A stretch of 64,000 bases of DNA from an uncultured Bacteroides sp. (GCF_963677685.1 NZ_OY782186.1:1798001-1862000); one strand, 5' to 3'. Shown: positions 52,356 to 63,267, counted from the first letter of the stretch. Notes: generated by a model from the sequence alone, not told the origin. A program made the numbers and translations.

Positions 52356-55300
52356 ATGCTTATGAAATATTTGAGTCTATCTTTAATAGCAATAACGTTT
52401 AGCGGCTTCTTTTCTGCTTCTCTAGTTGCACAAGAGAAAATACATTATACTGGTACTGAACTTTCAAATCCTGCCTATCATGATGGACAACTCTCTCCGG
52501 TGGTGGGAGTGCATAATATTCAAGTTATGCGAGCAAATCGTGAACATCCGGATGCCAGTAATGGGAATGGTTGGACTTATAATCACCAACCTATGCTTGC
52601 TTACTGGAATGGACAGTTTTATATGCATTACCTTTCAGATCCTAAAGACGAACATGTTCCATCATCCCATACATTGTTGGTCACTTCTAAAGATGGATAT
52701 CATTGGACTAAACCGGAAGTTATTTTTCCTGCATATAGAGTACCTGATGGATATACAAAACCAGGAAAAACTGAGGTTGCTAAGAATTTGACTGCCATAA
52801 TGCACCAGCGTGTTGGATTTTATGTTTCTAAGTCTGGCCGCTTAATTAGCATGGGCTTTTATGGAGTGGCATTAGATAAGAAAGATGATCCTAATGATGG
52901 AAATGGTATAGGGCGTGTAGTGAGAGAAATAAAAAAAGACGGCTCTTTTGGGCCTATTTATTTTATTTATTATAATCATAATTTTAGTGAAAAGAATACC
53001 GATTATCCTTATTTTAAAAGAGCTAAGGATAAGCTTTTTGTAAAAGCTTGTCAGGAGATATTGGATAACCCTTTATATCGGATGCAATGGGTGGAAGAAG
53101 CAGATAGAGATGAAGCTATTATTCCTTTGAAGAAACCGTATAAAGCTTTTAATTGCTATACTTTGCCTGATGGTAAGATTGCTTGTTTGTGGAAGCATGC
53201 TTTGACTTCTATTAGTGCTGATGGTGGAAATACTTGGTCAGAGCCGGTTTTACGAGCTAAAGGTTTTGTTAATAGCAATGCTAAAATATGGGGACAAAGA
53301 TTGAGTGATGGTTCTTATGCTACCGTATATAATCCTTCTGAATATCGTTGGCCATTGGCTATTTCTTTAAGTGCAGATGGCTTAGATTATACTACTTTGA
53401 ATTTGATCAATGGTGAAGTCCCTCCAATGAGATATGGTGGTAATTATAAATCATATGGACCTCAGTATGTACGTGGAATACAAGAAGGAAACGGCATACC
53501 TAAAGATGGTAATTTATGGGTGGCTTACAGCATGAATAAAGAAGATATTTGGGTGTCTCGTATTCCAGTTCCCGTACGTATAAAAGCTGAAGCTCAGGCT
53601 GATGATAATTTTGCTGTGTATTCAGATTTATCTCAGTTAATCAATTGGAACATTTATTCTCCGCTTTGGGCACCTGTTTCTTTGGAAAAGATAAAAGGTA
53701 CTTCATGGCTTAGCTTAAGTGACAAAGATCCCTTCGATTATGCAAAAGTAGAGAGGAAAATACCTTCCACTAAAGAGCTCACAGTTTCTTTTGATCTCTT
53801 GGCTGATCAAAATAATAAAGGTACTTTTCAAATTGAATTTTTAGATGAAAATGGCATTGCTTGCTCTCGTTTAGAGCTAACTGGAAATTCTATATTCCGT
53901 GTTAAGGGAGGTTCTCGTTTTAAAAACATGATGCATTATGAAGCAAACAAGGTCTATCATGTTAAAGCTGTGTTGTCAACGGTAAACAGAAGTATTAGAG
54001 TTTTTGTTGATGGAAAGAGGGTTGGATTGCGTATGTTTTATGCTCCGGTAGCATCTATTGAGCGTATTGCTTTTCGTACTGGTAATCTACGTGATTTCCC
54101 TACTCCTGAAACTCCTGCTGATCAAGATTATGACGTGGCGCATGCCGGATCTCAAGATCCTGCTATTGCTTATCATATTGCTAATTTAAAAACAACTTCT
54201 GCTGATGCGGATGGGCATAGTGCTTTCCTTAAATATGCTAATTTTAGTCATTATGTGAGCTATTTCAATGGGATGGAAGATGAGAATGTGATTGCTGCCA
54301 TTCCTAATGCGGATGCATCGGCTTGGATGGAGAAAAATATTCCACTTTTCGAATGTCCGCAACAAAATTTTGAAGAAATGTATTACTTCCGTTGGTGGAC
54401 TTTACGGAAACACATTGAAAATACTCCGGTAGGATATGGTATGACTGAATTTTTAGTTCACCGTAGATATGCTGATAAATATAATCTTATTGCTTGTGCA
54501 GTAGGGCATCATATTTATGAAAGTCGTTGGCTTCGTGATAGGGAGTACTTAAATCAGATTATTCATACTTGGTATCGTGGTAATGACGGTGGCCCGATGA
54601 GTAAAATGAAAAAGTTTAGCTCATGGAATGCAAACGCGGTTTATAATCGTTATCTAGTTGATGGAGATAAGTCATTCTTACTTGATATGGAGAAAGATTT
54701 GGATAGAGAATATGGCCGTTGGGAAAAAACGCATCGTCTTAAAAATGGTCTTTATTGGCAAGGAGATGTGCAAGATGGTATGGAGGAATCCATTAGTGGA
54801 GGGCGCCGTAAAAAATATGCTCGTCCTACTATTAACAGTTACATGTATGGCAATGCCAAAGCTCTTTCAACGATAGGGCTCTTATCTGGTGATGAAGGTA
54901 TCTCTATGAAGTATGGTCTGAAAGCGGATTCTTTAAAACAACTTATTCAAAAGAAGTTGTGGAATACTCGTCATGATTTCTTTGAAACAATGCGTAAGGA
55001 TTCGTCTGCCAATGTTCGTGAAGCTATTGGATATATTCCATGGTATTTTAATCTTCCGGATACTGGCAAATATGATGTAGCTTGGAAACAGGTGATGGAC
55101 AAGAAAGGTTTTTCTGCTCCTTATGGTTTAACGACTGCCGAACGTCGTCATCCGGAATTTCGTACTCATGGAGTAGGAAAGTGTGAATGGGATGGTGCTA
55201 TTTGGCCCTTTGCTACTGCACAAACGCTTACGGCAATGGCCAATTTTATGAATAATTATCCTCAGAAAATTCTTACTGATAGTGTTTATTTTCGCCAAAT

Positions 55301-55691
55301 GGAATTGTATGTTGAATCACAGTATCATCGTGGACGTCCATATATTGGAGAGTATTTGGATGAAATTACAGGCTATTGGTTGAAGGGCGATCAGGAACGT
55401 TCACGTTATTATAATCATTCTACATTTAATGATTTGATTATAACGGGATTAGTAGGTCTCCGTCCTCGCATTGACAATACACTTGAAATTAACCCATTGA
55501 TTCCTCAAGATAAATGGGGTTGGTTTTGCTTAGATAATGTATTGTATCATGGACATAATATTTCTATTCTTTGGGATAAGAATGGAGATCGTTATCATGT
55601 AGGTAAAGGATTAAGTATTTTTGTAGATGGGATATTAGTCGGTCATAGTGATAGGTTATCTAAAGTGATTTGCCGGAATGTTTTGAAATAG
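52356..55691 (+). CDS. Propeller + LamG-like + (alpha/alpha)6-barrel multidomain glycosidase-like protein
   Basis: A 1111-residue secreted protein (signal about MLMKYLSLSLIAITFSGFFSASLVAQ). Domain 1, about 35-430, is a six-bladed sialidase-like propeller (HTLLVTSKDGYHWTKPEV, TSISADGGNTWSEPVLRA resemble Asp-box strands). Domain 2, about 440-600, is lectin-like (ELTVSFDLLADQNNKGTFQIEFL, SIRVFVDGKRVGLRMF). Domain 3, about 640-1070, is a helical toroid of the GH63/MGH1-like type with KMKKFSSWNANAVYNRYLVDGD, GLYWQGDVQDGMEESISG, NSYMYGNAKAL, GKCEWDGAIWPFATAQTL and the C-terminal acidic EYLDEITGYWLKGDQERSRYYNHSTFND. Two potentially catalytic folds on one chain suggest sequential hydrolysis. Specificity is unknown; context says pectin. 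Confidence 0.75.
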   Translation: MLMKYLSLSLIAITFSGFFSASLVAQEKIHYTGTELSNPAYHDGQLSPVVGVHNIQVMRANREHPDASNGNGWTYNHQPMLAYWNGQFYMHYLSDPKDEHVPSSHTLLVTSKDGYHWTKPEVIFPAYRVPDGYTKPGKTEVAKNLTAIMHQRVGFYVSKSGRLISMGFYGVALDKKDDPNDGNGIGRVVREIKKDGSFGPIYFIYYNHNFSEKNTDYPYFKRAKDKLFVKACQEILDNPLYRMQWVEEADRDEAIIPLKKPYKAFNCYTLPDGKIACLWKHALTSISADGGNTWSEPVLRAKGFVNSNAKIWGQRLSDGSYATVYNPSEYRWPLAISLSADGLDYTTLNLINGEVPPMRYGGNYKSYGPQYVRGIQEGNGIPKDGNLWVAYSMNKEDIWVSRIPVPVRIKAEAQADDNFAVYSDLSQLINWNIYSPLWAPVSLEKIKGTSWLSLSDKDPFDYAKVERKIPSTKELTVSFDLLADQNNKGTFQIEFLDENGIACSRLELTGNSIFRVKGGSRFKNMMHYEANKVYHVKAVLSTVNRSIRVFVDGKRVGLRMFYAPVASIERIAFRTGNLRDFPTPETPADQDYDVAHAGSQDPAIAYHIANLKTTSADADGHSAFLKYANFSHYVSYFNGMEDENVIAAIPNADASAWMEKNIPLFECPQQNFEEMYYFRWWTLRKHIENTPVGYGMTEFLVHRRYADKYNLIACAVGHHIYESRWLRDREYLNQIIHTWYRGNDGGPMSKMKKFSSWNANAVYNRYLVDGDKSFLLDMEKDLDREYGRWEKTHRLKNGLYWQGDVQDGMEESISGGRRKKYARPTINSYMYGNAKALSTIGLLSGDEGISMKYGLKADSLKQLIQKKLWNTRHDFFETMRKDSSANVREAIGYIPWYFNLPDTGKYDVAWKQVMDKKGFSAPYGLTTAERRHPEFRTHGVGKCEWDGAIWPFATAQTLTAMANFMNNYPQKILTDSVYFRQMELYVESQYHRGRPYIGEYLDEITGYWLKGDQERSRYYNHSTFNDLIITGLVGLRPRIDNTLEINPLIPQDKWGWFCLDNVLYHGHNISILWDKNGDRYHVGKGLSIFVDGILVGHSDRLSKVICRNVLK

Positions 55692-55704
55692 ATATTATAT
55701 AGGG

Positions 55705-55748
55705 CTTACTCCAGAAAGAAATCATTCATTTTTTCTTTCTGGAGTAAG
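55705..55748 (+). repeat. Perfect 16-bp hairpin between the multidomain gene and the GH78 remnant
   Basis: CTTACTCCAGAAAGAA (55705-55720) pairs perfectly with 55733-55748 around a 12-base loop. No T run follows the right arm, so it is a weak terminator at best and may act as an mRNA-stability or processing element inside the locus. Confidence 0.65.
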
Positions 55749-55751
55749 AAG

Positions 55752-55988
55752 GCTGAATTTCGTATAGTTCCTATTATAGATATTCAGGCCGTGGGTAATT
55801 TGAAATATCTGAAGGCTTCTTATGAAAGGTTATATGGATAGATTGTTATGCATTGGATATATGCTGATGAATTGTTTACATTGAATATTCAAGCTCCTGT
55901 TAATTGTTAGGCAAAAGTATATTTGCTCGGAGAAAGTAATCCTAAAATGGTGAAAGCGCGAAATTATTTATTTACTAAGAAATTCTAG
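55752..55988 (+). pseudogene. C-terminal remnant of a GH78 alpha-L-rhamnosidase
   Basis: One frame reads AEFRIVPIIDIQAVGNLKYLKASYERLYG, stop, IVMHWIYADELFTLNIQAPVNC, stop, AKVYLLGESNPKMVKARNYL and ends at TAG 55986. The pattern VGNLKYLKASYERLYG-IVMHW-FTLNI-PVNC-AKVYL is the C-terminal beta-sandwich signature of GH78 rhamnosidases (usually VGDLxxVxASYxSxxGxIxSxW, then IPxNxxAxVYLP). Two in-frame TAG codons (55839, 55908) and the absent N-terminal 90 percent show that it is dead. It marks a GH78 gene lost from this position. Confidence 0.7.
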
Positions 55989-55989
55989 T

Positions 55990-57327
55990 ATGATGAAAAT
56001 ACGTTTTTTTTCAATAATGATTATTATTGTCTGCTTAGCATTTCCTCTCCATGCGGAACGGGTTAATATGCTTAATTTAGGCGCAGTACCCAATGCTAAA
56101 GTATTGAATACGAATTTGATTAATAAGACGATTGCTCGGCTTAGCAAAGCAGGCGGTGGTACTCTCTTTTTCCCTTCTGGTACATATCTTACCGCTTCCA
56201 TTGTGTTGAAGAGTAATATCACGCTTGATTTGGAAGCGGGAGCTATTTTGCTTTTTTCTGATAATTTTGATCATTATCTGCCTTTTGTTGAAATGCGTTA
56301 TGAAGGAGTGATGATGAAAAGTTTTTCTCCACTTATTTATGCGGTAGATGCTGAAAATATAACCATTAAAGGCGAAGGTACTTTAAATGGGCAAGGGAAA
56401 AAATGGTGGACTGAATTTTTTCGTGTGATTGTTGATTTGAAGGATCACAGCATGCAAAATTTAAATAAATATCAGCCTCTTTGGGAGAAAGAAAATGATA
56501 TGAAAGCTCTATTTGCTGAAACGAATTCAGACTATATTTCGGTTTTGCAACGTCGTTTCTTTCGTCCTCCTTTTATTCAACCAATACGTTGTAGGAATGT
56601 GCGTATTGAAGGAGTGAAAATTGTTAATTCTCCATTCTGGACTGTCAATCCTGAGTTTTGTGACAATGTTACTATCGACGGAATTACGATTCATAATGTC
56701 CCTTCACCTAATACCGATGGAATTAATCCTGAGTCTTGTAAGAATGTACATATCAGCAATTGTCACATTTCGGTTGGCGATGATTGCATTACCCTTAAAT
56801 CAGGAAGAGACTTACAGGCACGTAAATTGGGAGTACCTTGTGAGAATATTACCATCACCAATTGTACGATGCTTTCTGGGCATGGAGGAGTTGTTATTGG
56901 TAGTGAAATGAGTGGGAGTGTGCGTAAGGTCGTTATAAGTAATTGTATCTTCGATGGAACAGATCGAGGTATTCGTTTAAAATCCACTCGTGGTAGAGGC
57001 GGAGTTGTAGAGAACATTCGCATTAATAATATTGTAATGAACAATATCAATCGTGAAGCAATTGTATTGGACTTGATGTATAGCAATATGCCTAAAGAAG
57101 CTTTTTCGGAACGTACTCCTGTCTTTAGAAATATACATATATCCGGGCTTACTGCTTCAGATGTAACCAGACCTATTGTGATAAGAGGCTTACCTGAGTG
57201 TCCTATCTCTGATGTTTCGTTCAGAGATATAAATATTGAAAGTAAAGAAAAGCTATTTCTTGAGAATTGCCAAAGAATTACCTTCGAGAATGTCGTAGTC
57301 AACGGCAAGAAAATCGAAAAAGAATAA
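55990..57327 (+). CDS. GH28 polygalacturonase-family enzyme
   Basis: A 445-residue secreted right-handed beta-helix hydrolase, signal peptide MMKIRFFSIMIIIVCLAFPLHA. All four GH28 motifs are visible: NTDGI (in SPNTDGINPESC, near 237), GDDC (VGDDCITLKSG, near 258), GHGG near 295 (SGHGGVVIGSE) and RLK (RGIRLKSTRGRGG, near 326). The N-terminal GAVPNAKVLNT and LSKAGGGTLFFPSGTYLT are typical of Bacteroides GH28s acting on galacturonic-acid backbones, including those carrying side chains. It starts two bases after the GH78 remnant's last stop. Confidence 0.94.
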   Translation: MMKIRFFSIMIIIVCLAFPLHAERVNMLNLGAVPNAKVLNTNLINKTIARLSKAGGGTLFFPSGTYLTASIVLKSNITLDLEAGAILLFSDNFDHYLPFVEMRYEGVMMKSFSPLIYAVDAENITIKGEGTLNGQGKKWWTEFFRVIVDLKDHSMQNLNKYQPLWEKENDMKALFAETNSDYISVLQRRFFRPPFIQPIRCRNVRIEGVKIVNSPFWTVNPEFCDNVTIDGITIHNVPSPNTDGINPESCKNVHISNCHISVGDDCITLKSGRDLQARKLGVPCENITITNCTMLSGHGGVVIGSEMSGSVRKVVISNCIFDGTDRGIRLKSTRGRGGVVENIRINNIVMNNINREAIVLDLMYSNMPKEAFSERTPVFRNIHISGLTASDVTRPIVIRGLPECPISDVSFRDINIESKEKLFLENCQRITFENVVVNGKKIEKE

Positions 57328-57338
57328 AAAAAGGAACC

Positions 57339-59309
57339 ATGAGAAAACTATTAATTACCGTTTTTATATTTGCTTCTTTGGGAGCTGTTGCACAGAATAT
57401 GACTTATGAGAACCAATTTTCCCGTCCATTGGGTGTGGTTTTGAATGAAATTCAATCTCGCTTTCATGTACGTTTGAAATATGATATTGACACGGTTGGA
57501 AAGATATTACCGTTTGCTGATTTTCGTATTCGTCCTTATTCTGTAGAAGAGTCTTTGACAAATGTTCTATCCCCTTTTGATTATAAGTTTGTAAAGCAAA
57601 GAAGTAATTTATATAAGTTAAAGAATTATGAGTATCCTCGTCGTACAGATGAAGATGGGATGAAGATGTTAACGTATTTGAAAACGTTGTATAGCAATAA
57701 AGAAACTTGGGAGAAAAGACGTGCTTGTTTACGAGGAGAGGTTCGTGAAAAATTAGGTTTAGATGCCATCATGAAGCAACGAGTGAATACAAAACCTATT
57801 TTATCAAAGATTCGTAAATTTGATGGTTATACGGTGCAAAACTTTGCACTTGAAACTCTTCCGGGACTTTATGTCTGTGGGTCTATTTATACTCCACGTT
57901 TTCGTGGAAAACATGCTTTAATCATTTGTCCGAACGGTCATTTTGGCGGAGGACGTTATCGTGAAGATCAACAACAGCGTATGGCGACTTTGGCACGCAT
58001 GGGAGCTATTTGTGTAGACTATGATTTGTTTGGCTGGGGAGAGTCTGCTTTGCAAGTTGGAGCTTCTGCTCATCGTTCTAGTGCAGCGCATATTGTGCAA
58101 ATAATGAATGGCATTAGTATTCTAGATTATATGCTCGCTGCGCGTAAAGATATTGATACTGATAAGATAGGAGTGAACGGTGGCTCTGGTGGTGGAACGC
58201 AGACAATACTTTTGAGCGTATTAGATGATCGTTATACTGCTGCCGCTCCGGTAGTAAGTCTATCTTCTCATTTTGATGGAGGCTGTCCTTGTGAAAGTGG
58301 TATGCCTGTAACTTTAGCATGTGGAGGTACCAATAACGCTGAACTTGCTGCTACATTTGCTCCTCGTCCCATGTTAATTGTTTCGGATGGAAAAGATTGG
58401 ACACATAGTGTTCCTACATTAGAATTTCCTTATTTGCAATATGTCTATAGCTTTTATGGTGCAAAAGATAAAATCTCTAATGTGCATCTAGCTAAAGAAG
58501 GACATGATTTTCGTATTAATAAGCGTACTGCTGTTTATGACTTTTTTATTTCTGCTTTTTCTCTTGATAGAAGTAAATTAGATGAAAAACGGGTAACGAT
58601 TGAGCCTGAAATTGCTATGTATAGCTTTGGTGCTGAAGGAGAAAAATTACCGAAAACAGCAGTGCATTCGTTTCAACAATTAACTCAATTTTTCCCTAAA
58701 GGACGTTATGAAGCTATTGTCTCTGATACTAAGCTTGAGAAAAAGGCTTCTGACTGGGTGGCTTCTCTTGATTTAAGAGACAAAAAGAAAAGTAACTTTG
58801 TTCGTACAACGATTCTTAATCATTTGCGCAAAGTTAGAGATTGGCATAATGAACATCCGTATACAACTGTTCCTGAGGGTATGAATCCTTTAACAGGAAA
58901 GCCATTGACTATTCTTGATCGATCAATGATTGCTGATTCTTCAATTCCTGCAGATGCTCATGATCGATTAATGAAAGGCTTAAACAGAGCATTAACTCCT
59001 GAACAGGTTGAGCAAATACTTGATAAATATACTGTAGGAAAGGTTGCTTTTACCATGAAAGGATATCATGCCATAGTACCAGATCTAACTGTAGAAGAAG
59101 CAGCCACAATTCTTAGCAATTTGAAACAGGCTAGAGAACAAGCAATCGATTATAAGAGAATGAAACAAATCTCGGCAATATTTGAGATCTATAAAACGAA
59201 ATGTGAGCAATACCTGAATCAGAATGGTAGGAACTGGCATCAGTTATATAAAAATTACGTAAACAAAATTAAGGCTGAAAAAGCTGCGAAAAAAGCCCAA
59301 TCCAAATAA
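57339..59309 (+). CDS. STN-like domain + alpha/beta-hydrolase esterase + DUF3826 fusion
   Basis: A 656-residue secreted protein from ATG 57339 (signal [18 protein letters not shown]). Residues about 20-95 resemble an STN domain ([23 protein letters not shown], then [19 protein letters not shown]). An alpha/beta-hydrolase of acetyl-xylan-esterase type spans about 140-430: [15 protein letters not shown], nucleophile motif [11 protein letters not shown] near 288 (Ser of GGSGG), DWTHSVP and a C-terminal His in KEGHDFR near 405. The last 110 residues match DUF3826 (compare 50398). It is likely a periplasmic pectin acetyl- or methyl-esterase. The frame extends back into gnd-of-GH28 overlap but without coding signal, so the ATG given is preferred. 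Confidence 0.75.
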   Translation: MRKLLITVFIFASLGAVAQNMTYENQFSRPLGVVLNEIQSRFHVRLKYDIDTVGKILPFADFRIRPYSVEESLTNVLSPFDYKFVKQRSNLYKLKNYEYPRRTDEDGMKMLTYLKTLYSNKETWEKRRACLRGEVREKLGLDAIMKQRVNTKPILSKIRKFDGYTVQNFALETLPGLYVCGSIYTPRFRGKHALIICPNGHFGGGRYREDQQQRMATLARMGAICVDYDLFGWGESALQVGASAHRSSAAHIVQIMNGISILDYMLAARKDIDTDKIGVNGGSGGGTQTILLSVLDDRYTAAAPVVSLSSHFDGGCPCESGMPVTLACGGTNNAELAATFAPRPMLIVSDGKDWTHSVPTLEFPYLQYVYSFYGAKDKISNVHLAKEGHDFRINKRTAVYDFFISAFSLDRSKLDEKRVTIEPEIAMYSFGAEGEKLPKTAVHSFQQLTQFFPKGRYEAIVSDTKLEKKASDWVASLDLRDKKKSNFVRTTILNHLRKVRDWHNEHPYTTVPEGMNPLTGKPLTILDRSMIADSSIPADAHDRLMKGLNRALTPEQVEQILDKYTVGKVAFTMKGYHAIVPDLTVEEAATILSNLKQAREQAIDYKRMKQISAIFEIYKTKCEQYLNQNGRNWHQLYKNYVNKIKAEKAAKKAQSK

Positions 59310-59313
59310 AAAG

Positions 59314-61773
59314 ATGATAAAGATAAACCGTTATATATATATTTCTACTCTATGCCTTTTGGCCTTTATTCAATCGGAAATATCAAAAGCTGATAATTAT
59401 AAATTATGGTATGATAAACCCGCACAAGTCTGGACTGAAGCCTTACCTTTGGGTAATGGTCGCTTAGGAGCGATGGTTTTCGGTAATCCAGCGATTGAAC
59501 AGATACAATTAAACGAAGAAACAATATGGGCGGGTCGTCCTAATAACAATGCAAATCCGAATGCATTGGAGTATATTCCTAAAGTACGTGACTTAGTTTT
59601 TGCAGGGAAGTACTTAGAGGCTCAAACTTTGGCCACAGAAAAGGTTATGGCTAAAACAAACTCAGGTATGCCTTACCAAACCTTTGGCGACTTGCGTATT
59701 TCTTTTCCAGGGCATGCTCGCTATGCTGACTACTATCGGGAGTTAAGCTTGGATTCGGCACGTGCTCTTGTCCGCTATAAAGTGGATGGAGTTAATTATA
59801 AACGAGAGATGATTACTTCATTCACTGATCAAGTGGTGATGATTCGTCTTTCAGCTGATGCTCCGAGTAAAATAACTTTTAATGCGATTCTTACGACTCC
59901 GCACAAGGATCCTTTTATCACATCTGAAGGAAATAGTGTTATCCTTTCTGGTGTTTCTTCTTGGCATGAAGGGTTGAAGGGAAAAGTTTTGTTTCAAGGC
60001 AGGTTGACTGCTAAGACTACTGGAGGTAAAATGGTTTGTAAAGATGGTGTTCTCTCAGTGGAGGGAGCTGACGAAGCGGTTATATACGTTTCTATTGCTA
60101 CAAATTTCAATAACTATCATGATATTAGTGGAGATGAGGTAAAACGGTCTAAAGATTATTTGGATAAAGCATTAAAGCATAATTTTACCGAATCAGAAAA
60201 GGCTCATGTGGATTTTTATAAGAGATACATGGATCGTGTGTCGCTGAATTTGGGAGATAATCATTATAAAGAGGTGCCAACTGACTTACGTATAGAGCGT
60301 TTTAAAGAGACAAAAGATGCTCATTTGGTAGCGACATATTTCAAATTTGGGCGTTATTTATTGATTTGCTCTTCGCAACCCGGAGGGCAGCCGGCTAATC
60401 TACAAGGAATATGGAATGATAAATTGTTTCCTTCATGGGATAGTAAATATACTTGTAACATAAACTTGGAGATGAATTATTGGCCTTCCGAGGTTACCAA
60501 CCTGACAGACTTGAATAAACCGTTGTTTCAACTGATCAAAGAGGTGAGTGAGACTGGGAAAGAAACGGCTAAAATAATGTATGGTGCTGATGGTTGGGTG
60601 TTACATCATAATACGGATATTTGGCGAGTAACAGGAGCGATTGATAAAGCCCCTTCAGGCATGTGGCCTTCTGGAGGTGCATGGTTATGCCGTCATCTAT
60701 GGGAACATTATCTATATACGGGAGATATAAACTTCTTGCGTTCTGTTTACCCGATCATGAAAGAGGCTGGACATTTTTTTGATCAAATAATGGTTAAGGA
60801 GCCTACTCACGGATGGTTAGTTGTCTGTCCCAGTAATTCTCCAGAAAATACTCATGCAGGCAGCGACGATAAAGCAACGACTGCAGCTGGTTGCACTATG
60901 GATAATCAATTGGTTTTCGACTTATGGAATTCAATCATTACAAGTTCTCATTTGTTGGGTTTGGATGCTGATTTTGCCGATCATCTTCAGAAACGCTTGA
61001 AAGAGATGCCGCCAATGCAAGTTGGTCGTTGGGGCCAATTGCAGGAGTGGATGTTCGATTGGGATGATCCTGCTGATGTCCATAGGCATTTATCTCATCT
61101 CTATGGATTATTTCCTAGCAATCAAATTTCTCCATATCGCACTCCTGAACTTTTTGATGCGGCACGTACTTCATTGATCCATCGTGGAGATCCTTCAACA
61201 GGTTGGAGTATGGGATGGAAAGTTTGTTTGTGGGCACGTCTGTTAGACGGAGATCACGCCTATAGGCTCATAACTGATCAACTTACTTTGGTTCGTAATG
61301 AAAAGAAAAAAGGAGGTACTTATCCTAATCTGTTTGATGCTCATCCTCCGTTTCAGATTGATGGTAATTTTGGTTGTACTGCCGGCATTGCTGAGATGTT
61401 GATGCAGAGTTATGACGGGTTTATTTATTTACTTCCTGCTCTTCCTTCTTTATGGAAAGAAGGAGAGATCAAAGGTTTGGTAGCTCGTGGTGGCTTTGAG
61501 TTAGATCTTAGTTGGAAAGATGGACGAGTAAAACGTTTGGCTATTAGGTCACGTATTGGGGGCAACTGTCGTTTGCGCTCTCTTACTCCCCTTAAAGGGA
61601 AAGGGCTCAAACGTGCAAAAGGCGTAAATGAAAATGCCTTGTATGCTGTCCCTGTTGTCCCAAAACCTTTGATTAATGAAAAGGCTCATTTGAATGAAGT
61701 TCACCTGAAAGCGACTTATCTATATGATCTTTCAACAGAACCAGGGCATGAGTATATTATTGTAGGAAAATAA
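59314..61773 (+). CDS. GH95-family glycosidase (alpha-L-galactosidase/fucosidase)
   Basis: An 819-residue secreted enzyme (signal [26 protein letters not shown]). An N-terminal beta-sandwich begins [26 protein letters not shown] (about 34-60, family hallmark). A linker and (alpha/alpha)6 barrel follow, with [14 protein letters not shown] near 388 (Asn pair that activates water), [11 protein letters not shown] near 508 (acid Glu) and [12 protein letters not shown] near 685 (Asp). GH95 enzymes remove alpha-L-fucose or, in RG-II degradation, alpha-L-galactose. The adjacent apiosidase-family gene makes the latter attractive. It starts 4 bases after the esterase fusion. Confidence 0.93.
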   Translation: MIKINRYIYISTLCLLAFIQSEISKADNYKLWYDKPAQVWTEALPLGNGRLGAMVFGNPAIEQIQLNEETIWAGRPNNNANPNALEYIPKVRDLVFAGKYLEAQTLATEKVMAKTNSGMPYQTFGDLRISFPGHARYADYYRELSLDSARALVRYKVDGVNYKREMITSFTDQVVMIRLSADAPSKITFNAILTTPHKDPFITSEGNSVILSGVSSWHEGLKGKVLFQGRLTAKTTGGKMVCKDGVLSVEGADEAVIYVSIATNFNNYHDISGDEVKRSKDYLDKALKHNFTESEKAHVDFYKRYMDRVSLNLGDNHYKEVPTDLRIERFKETKDAHLVATYFKFGRYLLICSSQPGGQPANLQGIWNDKLFPSWDSKYTCNINLEMNYWPSEVTNLTDLNKPLFQLIKEVSETGKETAKIMYGADGWVLHHNTDIWRVTGAIDKAPSGMWPSGGAWLCRHLWEHYLYTGDINFLRSVYPIMKEAGHFFDQIMVKEPTHGWLVVCPSNSPENTHAGSDDKATTAAGCTMDNQLVFDLWNSIITSSHLLGLDADFADHLQKRLKEMPPMQVGRWGQLQEWMFDWDDPADVHRHLSHLYGLFPSNQISPYRTPELFDAARTSLIHRGDPSTGWSMGWKVCLWARLLDGDHAYRLITDQLTLVRNEKKKGGTYPNLFDAHPPFQIDGNFGCTAGIAEMLMQSYDGFIYLLPALPSLWKEGEIKGLVARGGFELDLSWKDGRVKRLAIRSRIGGNCRLRSLTPLKGKGLKRAKGVNENALYAVPVVPKPLINEKAHLNEVHLKATYLYDLSTEPGHEYIIVGK

Positions 61774-61806
61774 AATTAATTTCTGAAAATATAAAATAAT
61801 AACGAT

Positions 61807-63267
61807 ATGAAGACAAAGTTTTTTGCTTGTTCTTTTATTCTATTACTATTAATGGGTAATTCTATTTCTGCTAAAAAGAATAAAACTTATATACCTTGGA
61901 GTAATGGGAAGTTAGTTGTCTCGGCTGAAGGTCGATATTTAAAGCATGAAAATGGTGCACCTTTCTTTTGGATGGGTGATACTGGATGGCTTTTGCCTGA
62001 ACGTTTAAATCGTGATGAAGTAGAATACTATTTGGAACAGTGCAAACAGCGCGGCTACAATGTTGTTCAGGTTCAAACGATGAATAGTGTGCCTTCAATG
62101 AATTATTATGGTCAATATTCTTTGCCTGATGACTTTAATTTTAAAAATATAGATAAAAAAGGTGTTTATGGCTATTGGGATCATATGGATTATATCATAA
62201 AAACTGCAGCTAGTAAGGGAATCTATATAGGGATGGTTTGTATTTGGGGTAGTCCAGTTAAGCATGGTGATATGAGTGTGAAAGATGCCAAGGCTTATGG
62301 TAAATTTTTGGCAGAAAGATACAAAGATATTCCCAATATCATTTGGTTTATTGGAGGTGATGTGCGTGGTGATGTTAAAACAGCAGAGTGGGAAGCATTA
62401 GCTCATAGTATTCGAGCTATTGATAAAAATCATCTAATGACTTTTCATCCTCGTGGAAGAACAATCTCATCGATGTGGTTTAATAATGCCGATTGGCTTG
62501 ATTTTAATATGTTTCAAAGTGGACATCGTCGTTATGGACAACGTAATGGAGATGGTGATTATCCTATTGAGGAGAATACAGAAGAAGATAACTGGAGATT
62601 TGTAGCACGTAGTTTGGCCATGAAGCCTATGAAACCAGTACTTGACGGTGAACCTATTTACGAAGAAATACCTCAAGGCTTGCATGACCCTAATGAAACT
62701 TTATGGAATGCGAATGATGTACGTAGATATGCTTATTGGTCTGTTTTTGCGGGTTCTTTTGGGCACACTTATGGTCATAATTCCATAATGCAATTTGTCA
62801 GACCGGGTATTGGTGGAGCTTATGGAGCTAAGAAGCCTTGGTATGATGCTTTGAAAGATCCTGGTTATAACCAAATGAAATATCTTAAAAACCTGATGCT
62901 AACTTTTCCTTTCTTTGATCGTGTTCCAGATCAGAGTATCATTGCTGGAAAGAATGGCGAACGTTACGATAGAGCTATTGCCACCCGTGGCAAAGACTAT
63001 TTGTTGGTTTATAATTACACCGGTCGCCCTATGGAGGTTGATTTGAGCAAAATTAGTGGTACTAAAAAGAATGTATGGTGGTATGCTGCTAAAGATGGTA
63101 AACTGGAATATGTTGGTGAATTTGATAGTAAAGTAATTCATTTTCAACATGACAGTGGATATTGTAGTGGAAATGATCAGGTACTCATTGCAATAGATGC
63201 TTCAAAAGACTATGTCGATAAAGAATGGAAAGTATTGCCTGATGCGCAACAAAAATGGAATCAATAA
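61807..63267 (+). CDS. GH140-family apiosidase-like enzyme (DUF4038)
   Basis: A 486-residue secreted protein (signal MKTKFFACSFILLLLMGNSISA). The DUF4038 TIM barrel (about 35-360) has FFWMGDTGWLLPERLNRDEVEYYL, WGSPVKHGDM, Asp185 in FIGGDVRGD and Glu282 in VLDGEPIYEE, and a C-terminal beta-sandwich follows (about 390-480). The two acids lie two residues from the positions reported for the B. thetaiotaomicron GH140 apiosidase BT1012 (Asp187, Glu284), as I recall them. That enzyme cleaves the apiose-galacturonate bond at the base of RG-II side chains A and B. Its presence is the best evidence that this locus targets RG-II. Confidence 0.9.
   Translation: MKTKFFACSFILLLLMGNSISAKKNKTYIPWSNGKLVVSAEGRYLKHENGAPFFWMGDTGWLLPERLNRDEVEYYLEQCKQRGYNVVQVQTMNSVPSMNYYGQYSLPDDFNFKNIDKKGVYGYWDHMDYIIKTAASKGIYIGMVCIWGSPVKHGDMSVKDAKAYGKFLAERYKDIPNIIWFIGGDVRGDVKTAEWEALAHSIRAIDKNHLMTFHPRGRTISSMWFNNADWLDFNMFQSGHRRYGQRNGDGDYPIEENTEEDNWRFVARSLAMKPMKPVLDGEPIYEEIPQGLHDPNETLWNANDVRRYAYWSVFAGSFGHTYGHNSIMQFVRPGIGGAYGAKKPWYDALKDPGYNQMKYLKNLMLTFPFFDRVPDQSIIAGKNGERYDRAIATRGKDYLLVYNYTGRPMEVDLSKISGTKKNVWWYAAKDGKLEYVGEFDSKVIHFQHDSGYCSGNDQVLIAIDASKDYVDKEWKVLPDAQQKWNQ

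Noticed and set aside
57267..57338. Upstream extension of the esterase fusion into the GH28 gene
   Set aside because: It overlaps the GH28 coding end in another frame, and the ATG at 57339 begins a clear signal peptide.
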